DNA of 64,000 bases from assembly GCF_031143425.1 (NCBI RefSeq), contig NW_027150006.1:62001-126000 (forward strand), in the 5' to 3' direction. A program made the position numbers and the translations under genes. The notes beneath the pieces were generated by a model that searched no databases, was not told the origin of the DNA, and saw nothing but the letters and a program-made list of their open reading frames with translations. Positions within the stretch are counted from its first letter, which is position 1; every line of letters begins with the position of its first letter. Shown here piece after piece: positions 35,828 through 46,877 of the stretch. This DNA is from Pleurodeles waltl (Eukaryota; Chordata; Amphibia; Caudata; Salamandridae).

Positions 35828-36950
35828 TTACCCACAATCCTTTGCAAACCTCAAAATTTCACTAAAAAAACACGTTTTCCTCACATTTTGGTGACAGATA
35901 GTTCTGGAATCAGAGAGGAGCTACAAATTTCCTTCCACCCAGCATTCCCCCAAGTCTCCTGATAAAAATGATACCTCACTTGTGTGGGTAGGCCTAGCGC
36001 CTGTGACAGGAAATGCCCCAAAACGCAACGTGGACACATCACATTTTTTTAAAGAAAACAGAGGATTTTGGCCTCTAGCTCATCCGGCACCTAGGGAAAC
36101 CTACCAAACCTGTGCATTTTAAAAAACTAGAGACCTAGGGGAATCCAAGATGGGGTGACTTGTGGGGCTCTGACCAGGTTCTGTTACCCAGAATCCTTTG
36201 CAAACCTCAAAATTTGGCTAAAAAAACACGTTTTCCTCACATTTTGGTGACAGATAGTTCTGGAATCAGAGAGGAGCCACAAATTTCCTTCCACCCAGCA
36301 TTCCCCCAAGTCTACTGATAAAAATGATACCTCACTTGTGTGGGTAGGCCTAGCGCCCGTGACAGGAAATGCCCCAAAACGCAACGTGGACACAACACAC
36401 TTTTTTTAAAGAAAACAGAGGTGTTTTTTACAAAGTGCCTACCTGTAGATTTTGGCCTCTAGCTCAGCCGGCACCTAGGGAAACCTACCAAACCTGTGCA
36501 TTTTAAAAAACTAGAGACCTAGGGGAATCCAAGATGGGGTGACTTGTGGGGCTCTGACCAGATTCTGTTACCCAGAATCCTTTGCAAACCTCAAAATTTG
36601 GCTAAAAATACACATTTTCCTCAAATTTTGGTGACAGAAAGATCTGGAATCAGAGAGGAGCCACAAATTTCCTTCCACCCAGCGTTCCCCCAAATCTCCC
36701 GATAAAAATGATACATCACTTGTGTGGGTAGGCCTAGCGCCCGTGACAGGAAATGCCCCAAAACGCAACGTGGACACATCACATTTTTTTAAAGAAAATA
36801 GAGGTGTTTTTTGCAAAGTGCCTACCTGTAGATTTTGGCCTCTAGCTCAGCCGGCACCTAGGGAAACCTGTCAAACCTGTGCATTTTTGAAAACTAGAGA
36901 CCTAGGGGAATGCAAGATGGGGTGACTTGTGGGGCTCTGACCAGGTTCTG
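35828..36950. repeat. HOR-A rearranged units (e/f hybrid, a, c)
   Basis: Units start at 35828 (e/f hybrid with the 27-bp deletion), 36184 (a) and 36568 (c); b is skipped between a and c. The tail of the a unit has TTTTTTACAAAG and the tail of c has GGAAACCTGTCAAACC, both also found in the hybrids at 25936 and 25553. This is therefore the uninterrupted relative of the triple-hybrid region. Confidence 0.87.
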
Positions 36951-38850
36951 TTACCCAGAATCCTTTGCAAACCTCATAATTTGGCTAAAAAAAACACATT
37001 TTCCTCACATTTTGGTGACAGAGAGGAGCCACAAATTTCCTTCCACCCAGCATTACCCCAAGTCTCCTGATAAAAATGATACCTCACTTGTGTGGGTAGG
37101 CCTAGCGCCCGTGACAGGAAATGCCCCAAAACGTAACGTGGACACATCAAATTTTTTGAAAGGAAACAGAGGTGTTTTTTGCAAAGTGCCTACCTGTAGA
37201 TTTTGGCCTCTACCTCAGCCGGCACCTAGGGAAACCTACCAAACCTGTGCATTTTTTTAAACTAGAGACCTAGGGGAATCCAAGATGGGGTGACTTGTGG
37301 GGCTCTGACCAGGTTCTGTTAACCAGAATCCTTTGCAAACCTCAAAATGTGGCTAAAAATACACATTTTCATCAACTTTTGGTGACAGAAAGTTCTGGAA
37401 TCATAGAGGAGCCACAAATTTCCTTCCACCCAGTGTTCCCCCAAATCTCCCGATAAAAATGATACATCACTTGTGTGGGTAGGCCTAGCGCCTGCAACAG
37501 GAAATGCCCCAAAACGCAACGTGGACACATCACATTTTTTTAAAGAAAACAGAGGTGTTTTTTGGAAAGTGCCTACCTGTAGATTTTGGCCTCTAGCTCA
37601 GCCGGCACCTAGGGAAACCTACCAAACCTGTGCATTTTTGAAAACTAGAGACCTAGTTGAATCCAAGATGGGGTGACTGGTGGGGCTCTGACCAGGTTCT
37701 GTTACCCAGAATCCTTTGCAAACCTCAAAATTTCACTAAAACAACACGTTTTCCTCACATTTTGGTGACAGATAGTTCTGGAATCAGAGAGGAGCTACAA
37801 ATTTCCTTCCACCCAGCATTCCCCCAAGTCTCCTGATAAAAATGATACCTCACTTGTGTGGGTAGGCCTAGCGCCTGTGACAGGAAATGCCCCAAAACGC
37901 AACGTGGACACATCACATTTTTTTAAAGAAAACAGAGGTGTTTTTTGCAAAGTGCCTACCTGTAGATTTTGGCCTCTAGCTCATCCGGCACCTAGGGAAA
38001 CCTACCAAACCTGTGCATTTTTTAAAACTAGAGACCTAGGGGAATCCAAGATGGGGTGACTTGTGGGGCTCTGACCAGGTTTTGTTACCCAGAATCCTTT
38101 GAAAACATAAAAATTTGCCTAAAACAACACATTTTCCTCACATTTTGGTGACAGATAGTTCTGGAATCAGAGAGGAGCCACAAAGTTCCTTCCACCCAGC
38201 ATTCCCCTAAGTGTCCTGATAAAAATGATACCTCACTTGTGTGGGTAGGCCTAGCGCCCGTGACAGGAAATGCCCCAAAACGCAACGTGGACACATCACA
38301 TTTTTTGAAAGAAAACAGAGGTGTTTTTTGCAAAGTGCCTATCTGTAGATTTTGGCCTCTAGCTCAGCCGGCACCTAGGGAAACCTACCAAACCTGTGCA
38401 TTTTTGAAAACTAGAGACCTAGGGGAATGCAAGATGGGGTGACCTGTGGGGCTCTGACCAGGTTCTGTTACCCAGAATCCTTTGCAAACCTCAAAATTTG
38501 GCTAAAAAAACACGTTGTCCTCATATTTTGGTGACAGATAGTTCTGGAATCAGAGAGGAGCCACAAATTTCCTTCCACCCAGCATTCCCCCAAGTCTCCT
38601 GATAAAAATGATACCTCACTTGTGTGGGTAGGCCTAGCGCCCACGACAGGAAATGCCCCAAAACGCAACGTGGACACATCACATTTTTTTAAAGAAAACA
38701 GAGGTGTTTTTTGCAAAGTGCCTACCTGTAGATTTTGGCCTCTAGCTCAGCCGGCACCTAGGGAAGCCTGCCAAACCTGTGCATTTTTGAAAACTAGAGA
38801 CCTAGGGGAATGCAAGATGGGGTGACTTGTGGGGCTCTGACCAGGTTCTG
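36951..38850. repeat. HOR-B 5-mer copy (d'-e-f2-h1-h2)
   Basis: Units start at 36951, 37319, 37702, 38085 and 38468; the total is 1,900 bp. The d' unit reads GAGAGGAGCC like 25936 and 56400, not GAGAGAAGCC as in other d' units. Unit 37319 has TTAACCAGAATCC in its anchor. The f2 and h1 units both have AAAACAACAC in place of AAAAAAACAC. Confidence 0.89.
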
Positions 38851-40750
38851 TTACCCAGAATCCTTTGCAAACCTCATAATTTGGCTAAAAAAAACACATT
38901 TTCCTCACATTTTGGTGACAGAGAGAAGCCACACATTTCCTTCCACCCAGCATTACCCCAAGTCTCCTGATAAAAATGATACCTCACTTGTGTGGGTAGG
39001 CCTAGCGCCCGTGACAGGAAATGCCCCAAAACGTAACGTGGACACATCAAATTTTTTGAAAGGAAACAGAGGTGTTTTTTGCAAAGTGCCTACCTGTAGA
39101 TTTTGGCCTCTACCTCAGCCGGCACCTAGGGAAACCTACCAAACCTGTGCATTTTTTTAAACTAGAGACCTAGGGGAATCCAAGATGGGGTGACTTGTGG
39201 GTCTCTGACCAGGTTCTGTTACCCAGAATCCTTTGCAAACCTCAAAATGTGGCTAAAAATACACATTTTCATCAACTTTTGGTGACAGAAAGTTCTGGAA
39301 TCATAGAGGAGCCACAAATTTCCTTCCACCCAGTGTTCCCCCAAATCTCCCGATAAAAATGATACATCACTTGTGTGGGTAGGCCTAGCGCCTGCAACAG
39401 GAAATGCCCCAAAACGCAACGTGGACACATCACATTTTTTTAAAGAAAACAGAGGTGTTTTTTGGAAAGTGCCTACCTGTAGATTTTGGCCTCTAGCTCA
39501 GCCGGCACCTAGGGAAACCTACCAAACCTGTGCATTTTTGAAAACTAGAGACCTAGTTGAATCCAAGATGGGGTGACGGGTGGGGCTCTGACCAGGTTCT
39601 GTTACCCAGAATCCTTTGCAAACCTCAAAATTTCACTAAAAAAACACGTTTTCATCACATTTTGGTGACAGATAGTTCTGGAATCAGAGAGGAGCTACAA
39701 ATTTCCTTCCACCCAGCATTCCCCCAAGTCTCCTGATAAAAATGATACCTCACTTGTGTGGGTAGGCCTAGCGCCTGTGACAGGAAATGCCCCAAAACGC
39801 AACGTGGACACATCACATTTTTTTAAAGAAAACAGAGGTGTTTTTTGCAAAGTGCCTACCTGTAGATTTTGGCCTCTAGCTCATCCGGCACCTAGGGAAA
39901 CCTACCAAACCTGTGCATTTTTTAAAACTAGAGACCTAGGGGAATCCAAGATGGGGTGACTTGTGGGGCTCTGACCAGGTTTTGTTACCCAGAATCCTTT
40001 GAAAACATAAAAATTTGCCTAAAAAAACACATTTTCCTCACATTTTGGTGACAGATAGTTCTGGAATCAGAGAGGAGCCACAAAGTTCCTTCCACCCAGC
40101 ATTCCCCTAAGTGTCCTGATAAAAATGATACCTCACTTGTGTGGGTAGGCCTAGCGCCCGTGACAGGAAATGCCCCAAAACGCAACGTGGACACATCACA
40201 TTTTTTGAAAGAAAACAGAGGTGTTTTTTGCAAAGTGCCTATCTGTAGATTTTGACCTCTAGCTCAGCCGGCACCTAGGGAAACCTACCAAACCTGTGCA
40301 TTTTTGAAAACTAGAGACCTAGGGGAATGCAAGATGGGGTGACCTGTGGGGCTCTGACCAGGTTCTGTTACCCAGAATCCTTTGCAAACCTCAAAATTTG
40401 GCTAAAAAAACACGTTGTCCTCACATTTTGGTGACAGATAGTTCTGGAATCAGAGAGGAGCCACAAATTTCCTTCCACCCAGCATTCCCCCAAGTCTCCT
40501 GATAAAAATGATACCTCACTTGTGTGGGTAGGCCTAGCGCCCACGACAGGAAATGCCCCAAAACGCAACGTGGACACATCACATTTTTTTAAAGAAAACA
40601 GAGGTGTTTTTTGCAAAGTGCCTACCTGTAGATTTTGGCCTCTAGCTCAGCCGGCACCTAGGGAAACCTACCAAACCTGTGCATTTTTGAAAACTAGAGA
40701 CCTAGGGGAATGCAAGATGCGGTGACTTGTGGGGCTCTGACCAGGTTCTG
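38851..40750. repeat. HOR-B 5-mer copy (d'-e-f2-h1-h2)
   Basis: Units start at 38851, 39219, 39602, 39985 and 40368; the total is 1,900 bp. It matches 30120-32019 at an offset of 8,731 bp. Private: GGGTCTCTGACC before unit 39219, GACGGGTGGGG before unit 39602 and TTTTGACCTC in the h1 tail. It is the last B copy before family C. Confidence 0.89.
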
Positions 40751-41518
40751 TTACCCAGAATCCTTTGCAAACCTCATAATTTGGCTAAAAAAAACACATT
40801 TTCCTCACATTTTGGTGACAGATAGTTCTGGAATCAGAGAGGAGCCACAAATTTCCTTCCACCCAGCGATCCCCAAAATATCCCGAGAAAAATGATACAT
40901 CACTTGTGTGGTTAGGCCTAGCGCCCGTGACAGGAAATGCCCCAAAACGCAACGTGGACACATCACATTTTTTTAAAGAAAATAGAGGTGTTTTTTGCAA
41001 AGTGCCTACCTGGAGATTTTGGCCTCTAGCTCAGCCGGCACCTAGGGAAACCTACCAAACCTGTGCATTTTTTAAAACTAGAGACCTAGGGGAATGCAAG
41101 ATGGGGTGACTTGTGGGGCTCTGACCAGGTTCTGTTACCCAGAATCCTTTGCAAACCTCATAATTTGGCTAAAAAAAACTCATTTTCCTCACATTTTGGT
41201 GACAGATAGTTCTGGAATCAGAGAGGAGCAACAAATTTCCTTCCACCCAGCATTACCCCAAGTCTCCTGATAAAAATGATACCTCAATTGTGTGGGTAGG
41301 CCTAGCGCCCGTGACAGGAAATGCCCCAAAACGCAACGTGGACACATCAAATTTTTTTAAAGAAAACAGAGGTGTTTTTTGCAAAGTGCCTACCTGTAGA
41401 TTTTGGCCTCTACCTCAGCCGGCACCTAGGGAATCCTACCAAACCTGTGCAGTTTTTTAAACTAGAGACCTAGGGGAATCCAAGATGGGGTGACTTGTGG
41501 GGCTCTGACCAGGTTCTG
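40751..41518. repeat. Family C entry units (j, d'')
   Basis: Unit 40751 (j) has CAGCGATCCCC, CCCGAGAAAAATG and GTGTGGTTAGGCC, found elsewhere only at 59065. Unit 41135 (d'') resembles d without the 16-bp deletion and has AAAACTCATTTTCC, GAGCAACAAAT and CTCAATTGTG, matched at 59449. Both have the CTCATAATTTGG head of d. The segment 40751-42284 recurs at 59065-60597 at an offset of 18,314 bp. Confidence 0.87.
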
Positions 41519-44500
41519 TTACCCAGAATCCTTTGCAAACCTCAAAATTTGGCTAAAAATACACATTTTCCTCAACTTTTGGTGACAGAAAGTTCTGGAA
41601 TCATAGAGGAGCCACAAATTTCCTTCCACCCAGCGTTCCCCCAAATCTCCCGATAAAAATGATACATCACTTGTGTGGGTAGGCCTAGCGCCCGCAACAG
41701 GAAATGCCCCAAAACGCAACGTGGACACATCACATTTTTTTAAAGAAAACAGAGGTGTTTTTTGCAAAGTGCCTACCTGTAGATTTTGGCCTCTAGCTCA
41801 GCCGGCACCTAGGGAAACCTACCAAACCTGTGCATTTTTGAAAACTAGAGACCTAGGGGAATCCAAGATTGGGTGACTGGTGGGGCTCTGACCAGGTTCT
41901 GTTACCCGGAATCCTTTGCAAACCTCAAAATTTCACAAAAAAAACATGTTTTCCTCACATTTTGGTGACAGATAGTTCTGGAATCAGAGAGGAGCCACAA
42001 ATTTCCTTCCACCCAGCATTCCCCCAAGTCTCCTGATAAAAATTATACCTCACTTGTGTGGGTAGGCCTAGCGCCTGTGACAGGAAATGCCCCAAAACGC
42101 AACGTGGACACATCACATTTTTTTAAAGAAAACAGAGGTGTTTTTTGCAAAGTGCCTACCTGTAGATTTTGGCCTCTACCTCAGCCGGCACCTAGGGAAA
42201 CCTACCAAACCTGTGCATTTTTGAAAACTAGAGACCTAGGGGAATGCAAGATGGGGTGACTTGTGGGGCTCTGACCAGGTTCTGTTACCCAGAATCCTTT
42301 GCAAACCTCAAAATTCGGCTAACAAAACACATTTTCCTCACATTTTGGTGACAGATAGTTCTGGAATCGGAGAGGAGCCACAAATTTCTTCCACCCAGCA
42401 TTCCCCCAAGTCTTCTGATAAAAATGATACCTCACTTGTGTGGGTAGGCCTAGCGCCCGCGACAGGAAATGCCCCAAAACGCATCGTGGACACATCAATT
42501 TTTTTAAAAGAAAACAGAGGTGTTTTTTGCAAAGTACCTACCTGTAGATTTTGGCCTCTAGCTCAGCCGGCACCTAGGGAAACCTACCAAACCTGTGCAT
42601 TTTTGAAAACTAGAGACCTAGGGGAATGCAAGATGGGGTGACTTGTGGGGCTCTGACCAGGTTCTGTTACCCAGAATCCTTTGCAAACCTCAAAATTCAG
42701 CTAAAAAAACACATTTTCCTCACATTTTGGTGACAGATAGTTCTGGAATCTGAGAGGAGCCACATATTTCCTTCCACACAGCATTCCCCCAAGTCTTCTG
42801 ATAAAAATGATACCTCACTTGTGTGGGTAGGCCTAGCGCCCGTGACAGGAAATGCCCCAAAACGCAACGTGGACACATCAAATTTTTTTAAAGAAAACAG
42901 AGGTGTTTTTTGCAAAGTGCCTACCTGTAGATTTTGGCCTCTAGCTCAGCCGGCACCTAGGGAAACCTACCAAACCTGTGCATTTATGAAAACTAGAGAC
43001 CTAGGGGAATCCAAGATTGGGTGACTTGTGGGGCTCTGACCAGGTTCTGTTACCCAGAATCCTTTGCAAACCTCAATATTTGGCTAAAAAAAAAGTTTTC
43101 CTCACATTTTGGTGACAGATAGTTCTGGAATCAGAGAGGAGCCACAAATTTCCTTCCACCCAGCATTCCCCTAAGTCTCCTGATAAAAATGATACCTCAC
43201 TTGTGTGGGTAGGCCTAGCGCCCGCGACAGGAAATGCCCCAAAACGCAACGTGGACACATCACATTTTTTTAAAGAAAACAGAGGTGTTTTTTGCAAAGT
43301 GCCTACCTGTAGATTTTGGCCTCTAGCTCAGCCGGCACCTAGGGAAACCTACCAAACCTGTGCATTTTTGAAAACTAGAGACCTAGGGGAATCCAAGATT
43401 GGGTGACTAGTGGGGCTCTGACCAGGTTCTGTTACCCAGAATCCTTTGCAAACCTCAAAATTTCACAAAAAAAACAAGTTTTCCTCACATTTTGGTGACA
43501 GATAGTTCTGGAATCAGAGAGGAGCCACAAATTTCCTTCCACCCAGCATTCCCCCAAGTCTCCTGATAAAAATTATACCTCACTTGTGTGGGTAGGCCTA
43601 GCGCCTGTGACAGGAAATGCCCCAAAACGCAACGTGGACACATCACATTTTTTTAAAGAAAACAGAGGTGTTTTTTGCAAAGTGCCTACCTGTAGATTTT
43701 GGCCTCTAGCTCAGCCGGCACCTAGGGAAACCTACCAAACCTGTGCATTTTTGAAAACTAGAGACCTAGGGGAATGCAAGATGGGGTGACTTGTGGGGCT
43801 CTGACCAGGTTCTGTTACCCAGAATCCTTTGCAAACCTCAAAATTCGGCTAACAAAACACATTTTCCTCACATTTTGGTGACAGATAGTTCTGGAATCAG
43901 AGAGGAGCCACAAATTTCCTTCCACCCAGCATTCCCCCAAGTCTTCTGATAAAAATGATACCTCACTTGTGTGGGTAGGCCTAGCGCCCGCGACAGGAAA
44001 TGCCCCAAAACGCATCGTGGACACATCAAATTTTTTTAAAGAAAACAGAGGTGTTTTTTGCAAAGTGCCTACCTGTAGATTTTGGCCTCTAGCTCAGCCG
44101 GCACCTAGGGAAACCTACCAAACCTGTGCATTTTTGAAAACTAGAGACCTAGGGGAATGCAAGATGGGGTGACTTGTGGGGCTCTGACCAGGTTCTGTTA
44201 CCCAGAATCCTTTGCAAACCTCAAAATTCGGCTAACAAAACACATTTTCCTCACATTTTGGTGACAGATAGTTCTGGAATCAGAGAGGAGCCACAAATTT
44301 CCTTCCACCCAGCATTCCCCCAAGTCTTCTGATAAAAATGATACCTCACTTGTGTGGGTAGGCCTAGCGCCCGCGACAGGAAATGCCCCAAAACGCATCG
44401 TGGACACATCAAATTTTTTTAAAGAAAACAGAGGTGTTTTTTGCAAAGTGCCTACCTGTAGATTTTGGCCTCTACCTCAGCCGGCACCTAGGGAAACCTA

Positions 44501-45346
44501 CCAAACCTGTGCATTTTTGAAAACTAGAGACCTAGGGGAATGCAAGATGGGGTGACTTGTGGGGCTCTGACCAGGTTCTGTTACCCAGAATCCTTTGCAA
44601 ACCTCAAAATTCGGCTAAAAAAACACATTTTCCTCACATTTTGGTGACAGATAGTTCTGGAATCAGAGAGGAGCCACATATTTCCTTCCACACAGCATTC
44701 CCCCAAGTCTTCTGATAAAAATGATACCTCACTTGTGTGGGTAGGCCTAGCGCCCGCGACAGGAAATGCCCCAAAACGCAACGTGGACAAATCAATTTTT
44801 TTTAAAGAAAACAGATGTGTTTTTTGCAAAGTGCCTACCTGTAGATTTTGGCCTCTAGCTCAGCCGGCACCTAGGGAAACCTACCAAACCTGTGCATTTT
44901 TGAAAACTAGAGACCTAGGGGAATGCAAGATGGGGTGACTTGTGGGGCTCTGACCAGGTTCTGTTACCCAGAATCCTTTGCAAACCTCAAAATTTGGCTA
45001 AAAATACACATTTTCTTCAAATTTTGGTGACAGAAAGTTCTGGAATCAGAGAGGAGCCACAAATTTCCTTCCACCCAGCGTTCCCCGAAATCTCCCGATA
45101 AAAATGATACATCACTTGTGTGGGTAGGCCTAGAGCCCGCAACAGGAAATGCCCCAAAACGCAACGTGGACACATCATATTTTTTGAAAGAAAACAAAGG
45201 TGTTTTTTGCAAAGTGCCTACCTGTAGATTTTGGCGTCTAGCTCAGCCGGCACCTAGGGAAACCTACCAAACCTGTGCATTTTTGAAAACTAGAGACCTA
45301 GGGGAATCCAAGATGGGGTGACTTGTGGGGCTCTGACCAGGTTCTG
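41519..45346. repeat. HOR-C 10-mer copy
   Basis: Units start at 41519 (e''), 41902 (f3), 42285 (k1), 42667 (k2), 43050 (l), 43432 (f3), 43815 (k1), 44198 (k1), 44581 (k3) and 44964 (m); the total is 3,828 bp. Markers: e'', CTCAACTTTTGG with CGCCCGCAAC; f3, AATTTCACAAAA; k1, AAATTCGGCTAAC with ACGCATCGTGG; k2, AAATTCAGC with TTTATGAAAAC; k3, CACATATTTCC with GTGGACAAATC; l, CTCAATATTTGG; m, TTTTCTTCAAATTTTGG with GTTCCCCGAAATC and TTGGCGTCTAGC. Units 43815 and 44198 are near-identical neighbours, a recent single-monomer duplication. Confidence 0.87.
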
Positions 45347-46877
45347 TTACCCAGAATCCTTTGCAAACCTCAAAATGTGGCTAAAACAACACGATTTCCT
45401 CACATTTTGGTGAAAGAGAGTTCTGGAATCAGAGAGGAGCCACAAATTTCCTTCCACCCAGCGTTCCCCCAAATCTCCCGATAAAAATGATACATCACTT
45501 GTGTGGGTAGGCCTAGCGCCCGCAACAGGAAATGCCCCAAAACGCAACGTGGACACATCACATTTTTTTAACGAAAACAGAGGTGTTTTTTGCAAAGTGC
45601 CTACCTGTAGATTTTGGCCTCTAGCTCAGCCGGCACCTAGGGAAACCTACCAAACCTGTGCATTTTTGAAAACTAGAGACCTAGGGGAATCCAAGATTGG
45701 GTGACTGGTGGGGCTCTGACCAGGTTCTGTTACCCAGAATCCTTTGCAAACCTCAAAATTTCACAAAAAAACCATGTTTTCCTCACATTTTGGTGACAGA
45801 TAGTTCTGGAATCAGAGAGGAGCCACAAATTTCCTTCCACCCAGCATTCCCCCAAGTCTCCTGATAAAAATTATACCTCACTTGTGTGGGTAGGCCTAGC
45901 GCCTGTGACAGGAAATGCCCCAAAACGCAACGTGGACACATCACATTTTTTTAAAGAAAACAGAGGTGTTTTTTGCAAAGAGCCTACCTGTAGATTTTGG
46001 CCTCTACCTCAGCCGGCACCTAGGGAAACCTACCAAACCTGTGCATTTTTGAAAACTAGAGACCTAGGGGAATGCAAGATGGGGTGACTTGTGGGGCTCT
46101 GACCAGGTTCTGTTACCCAGAATCCTTTGCAAACCTCAAAATTCGGCTAACAAAACACATTTTCCTCTCATTTTGGTGACAGATAGTTCTGGAATCGGAG
46201 AGGAGCCACAAATTTCTTCCACCCAGCATTCCCCCAAGTCTTCTGATAAAAATGATACCTCACTTGTGTGGGTAGGCCTAGCGCCCGCGACAGGAAATGC
46301 CCCAAAACGCATCGTGGACACATCAATTTTTTTTAAAGAAAACAGAGGTGTTTTTTGCAAAGTACCTACCTGTAGATTTTGGCCTCTAGCTCAGCCGGCA
46401 CCTAGGAAAACCTACCAAACCTGTGCATTTTTGAAAACTAGAGACCTAGGGGAATGCAAGATGGGGTGACTTGTGGGGCTCTGACCAGGTTCTGTTACCC
46501 AGAATCCTTTGCAAACCTCAAAATTCAGCTAAAAAAACACATTTTCCTCACATTTTGGTGACAGATAGTTCTGGAATCTGAGAGGAGCCACATATTTCCT
46601 TCCACACAGCATTCCCCCAAGTCTTCTGATAAAAATGATACCTCACTTGTGTGGGTAGGCCTAGCGCCCGCGACAGGAAATGCCCCAAAACGCTACGTGG
46701 ACACATCAAATTTTTTTAAAGAAAACAGAGGTGTTTTTTGCAAAGTGCCTACCTGTAGATTTTGGCCTCTAGCTCAGCCGGCACCTAGGGAAACCTACCA
46801 AACCTGTGCATTTATGAAAACTAGAGACCTAGGGCAATCCAAGATTGGGGGACTTGTGGGGCTCTGACCAGGTTCTG
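45347..46877. repeat. HOR-C second copy, first four units (i/e'' hybrid, f3, k1, k2)
   Basis: Units start at 45347, 45730, 46113 and 46495. They match 41519-43049 at an offset of 3,828 bp, including the missing C in AATTTCTTCCACC of units 42285 and 46113. Unit 45347 has an i head (AAAACAACACGATTTCC, GGTGAAAGAGAG) and an e'' tail (GCGTTCC, CGCCCGCAAC). The C copy goes on through l, f3, k1, k3 and m to 48791, one monomer shorter than the first (9-mer, 3,445 bp). Confidence 0.87.
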
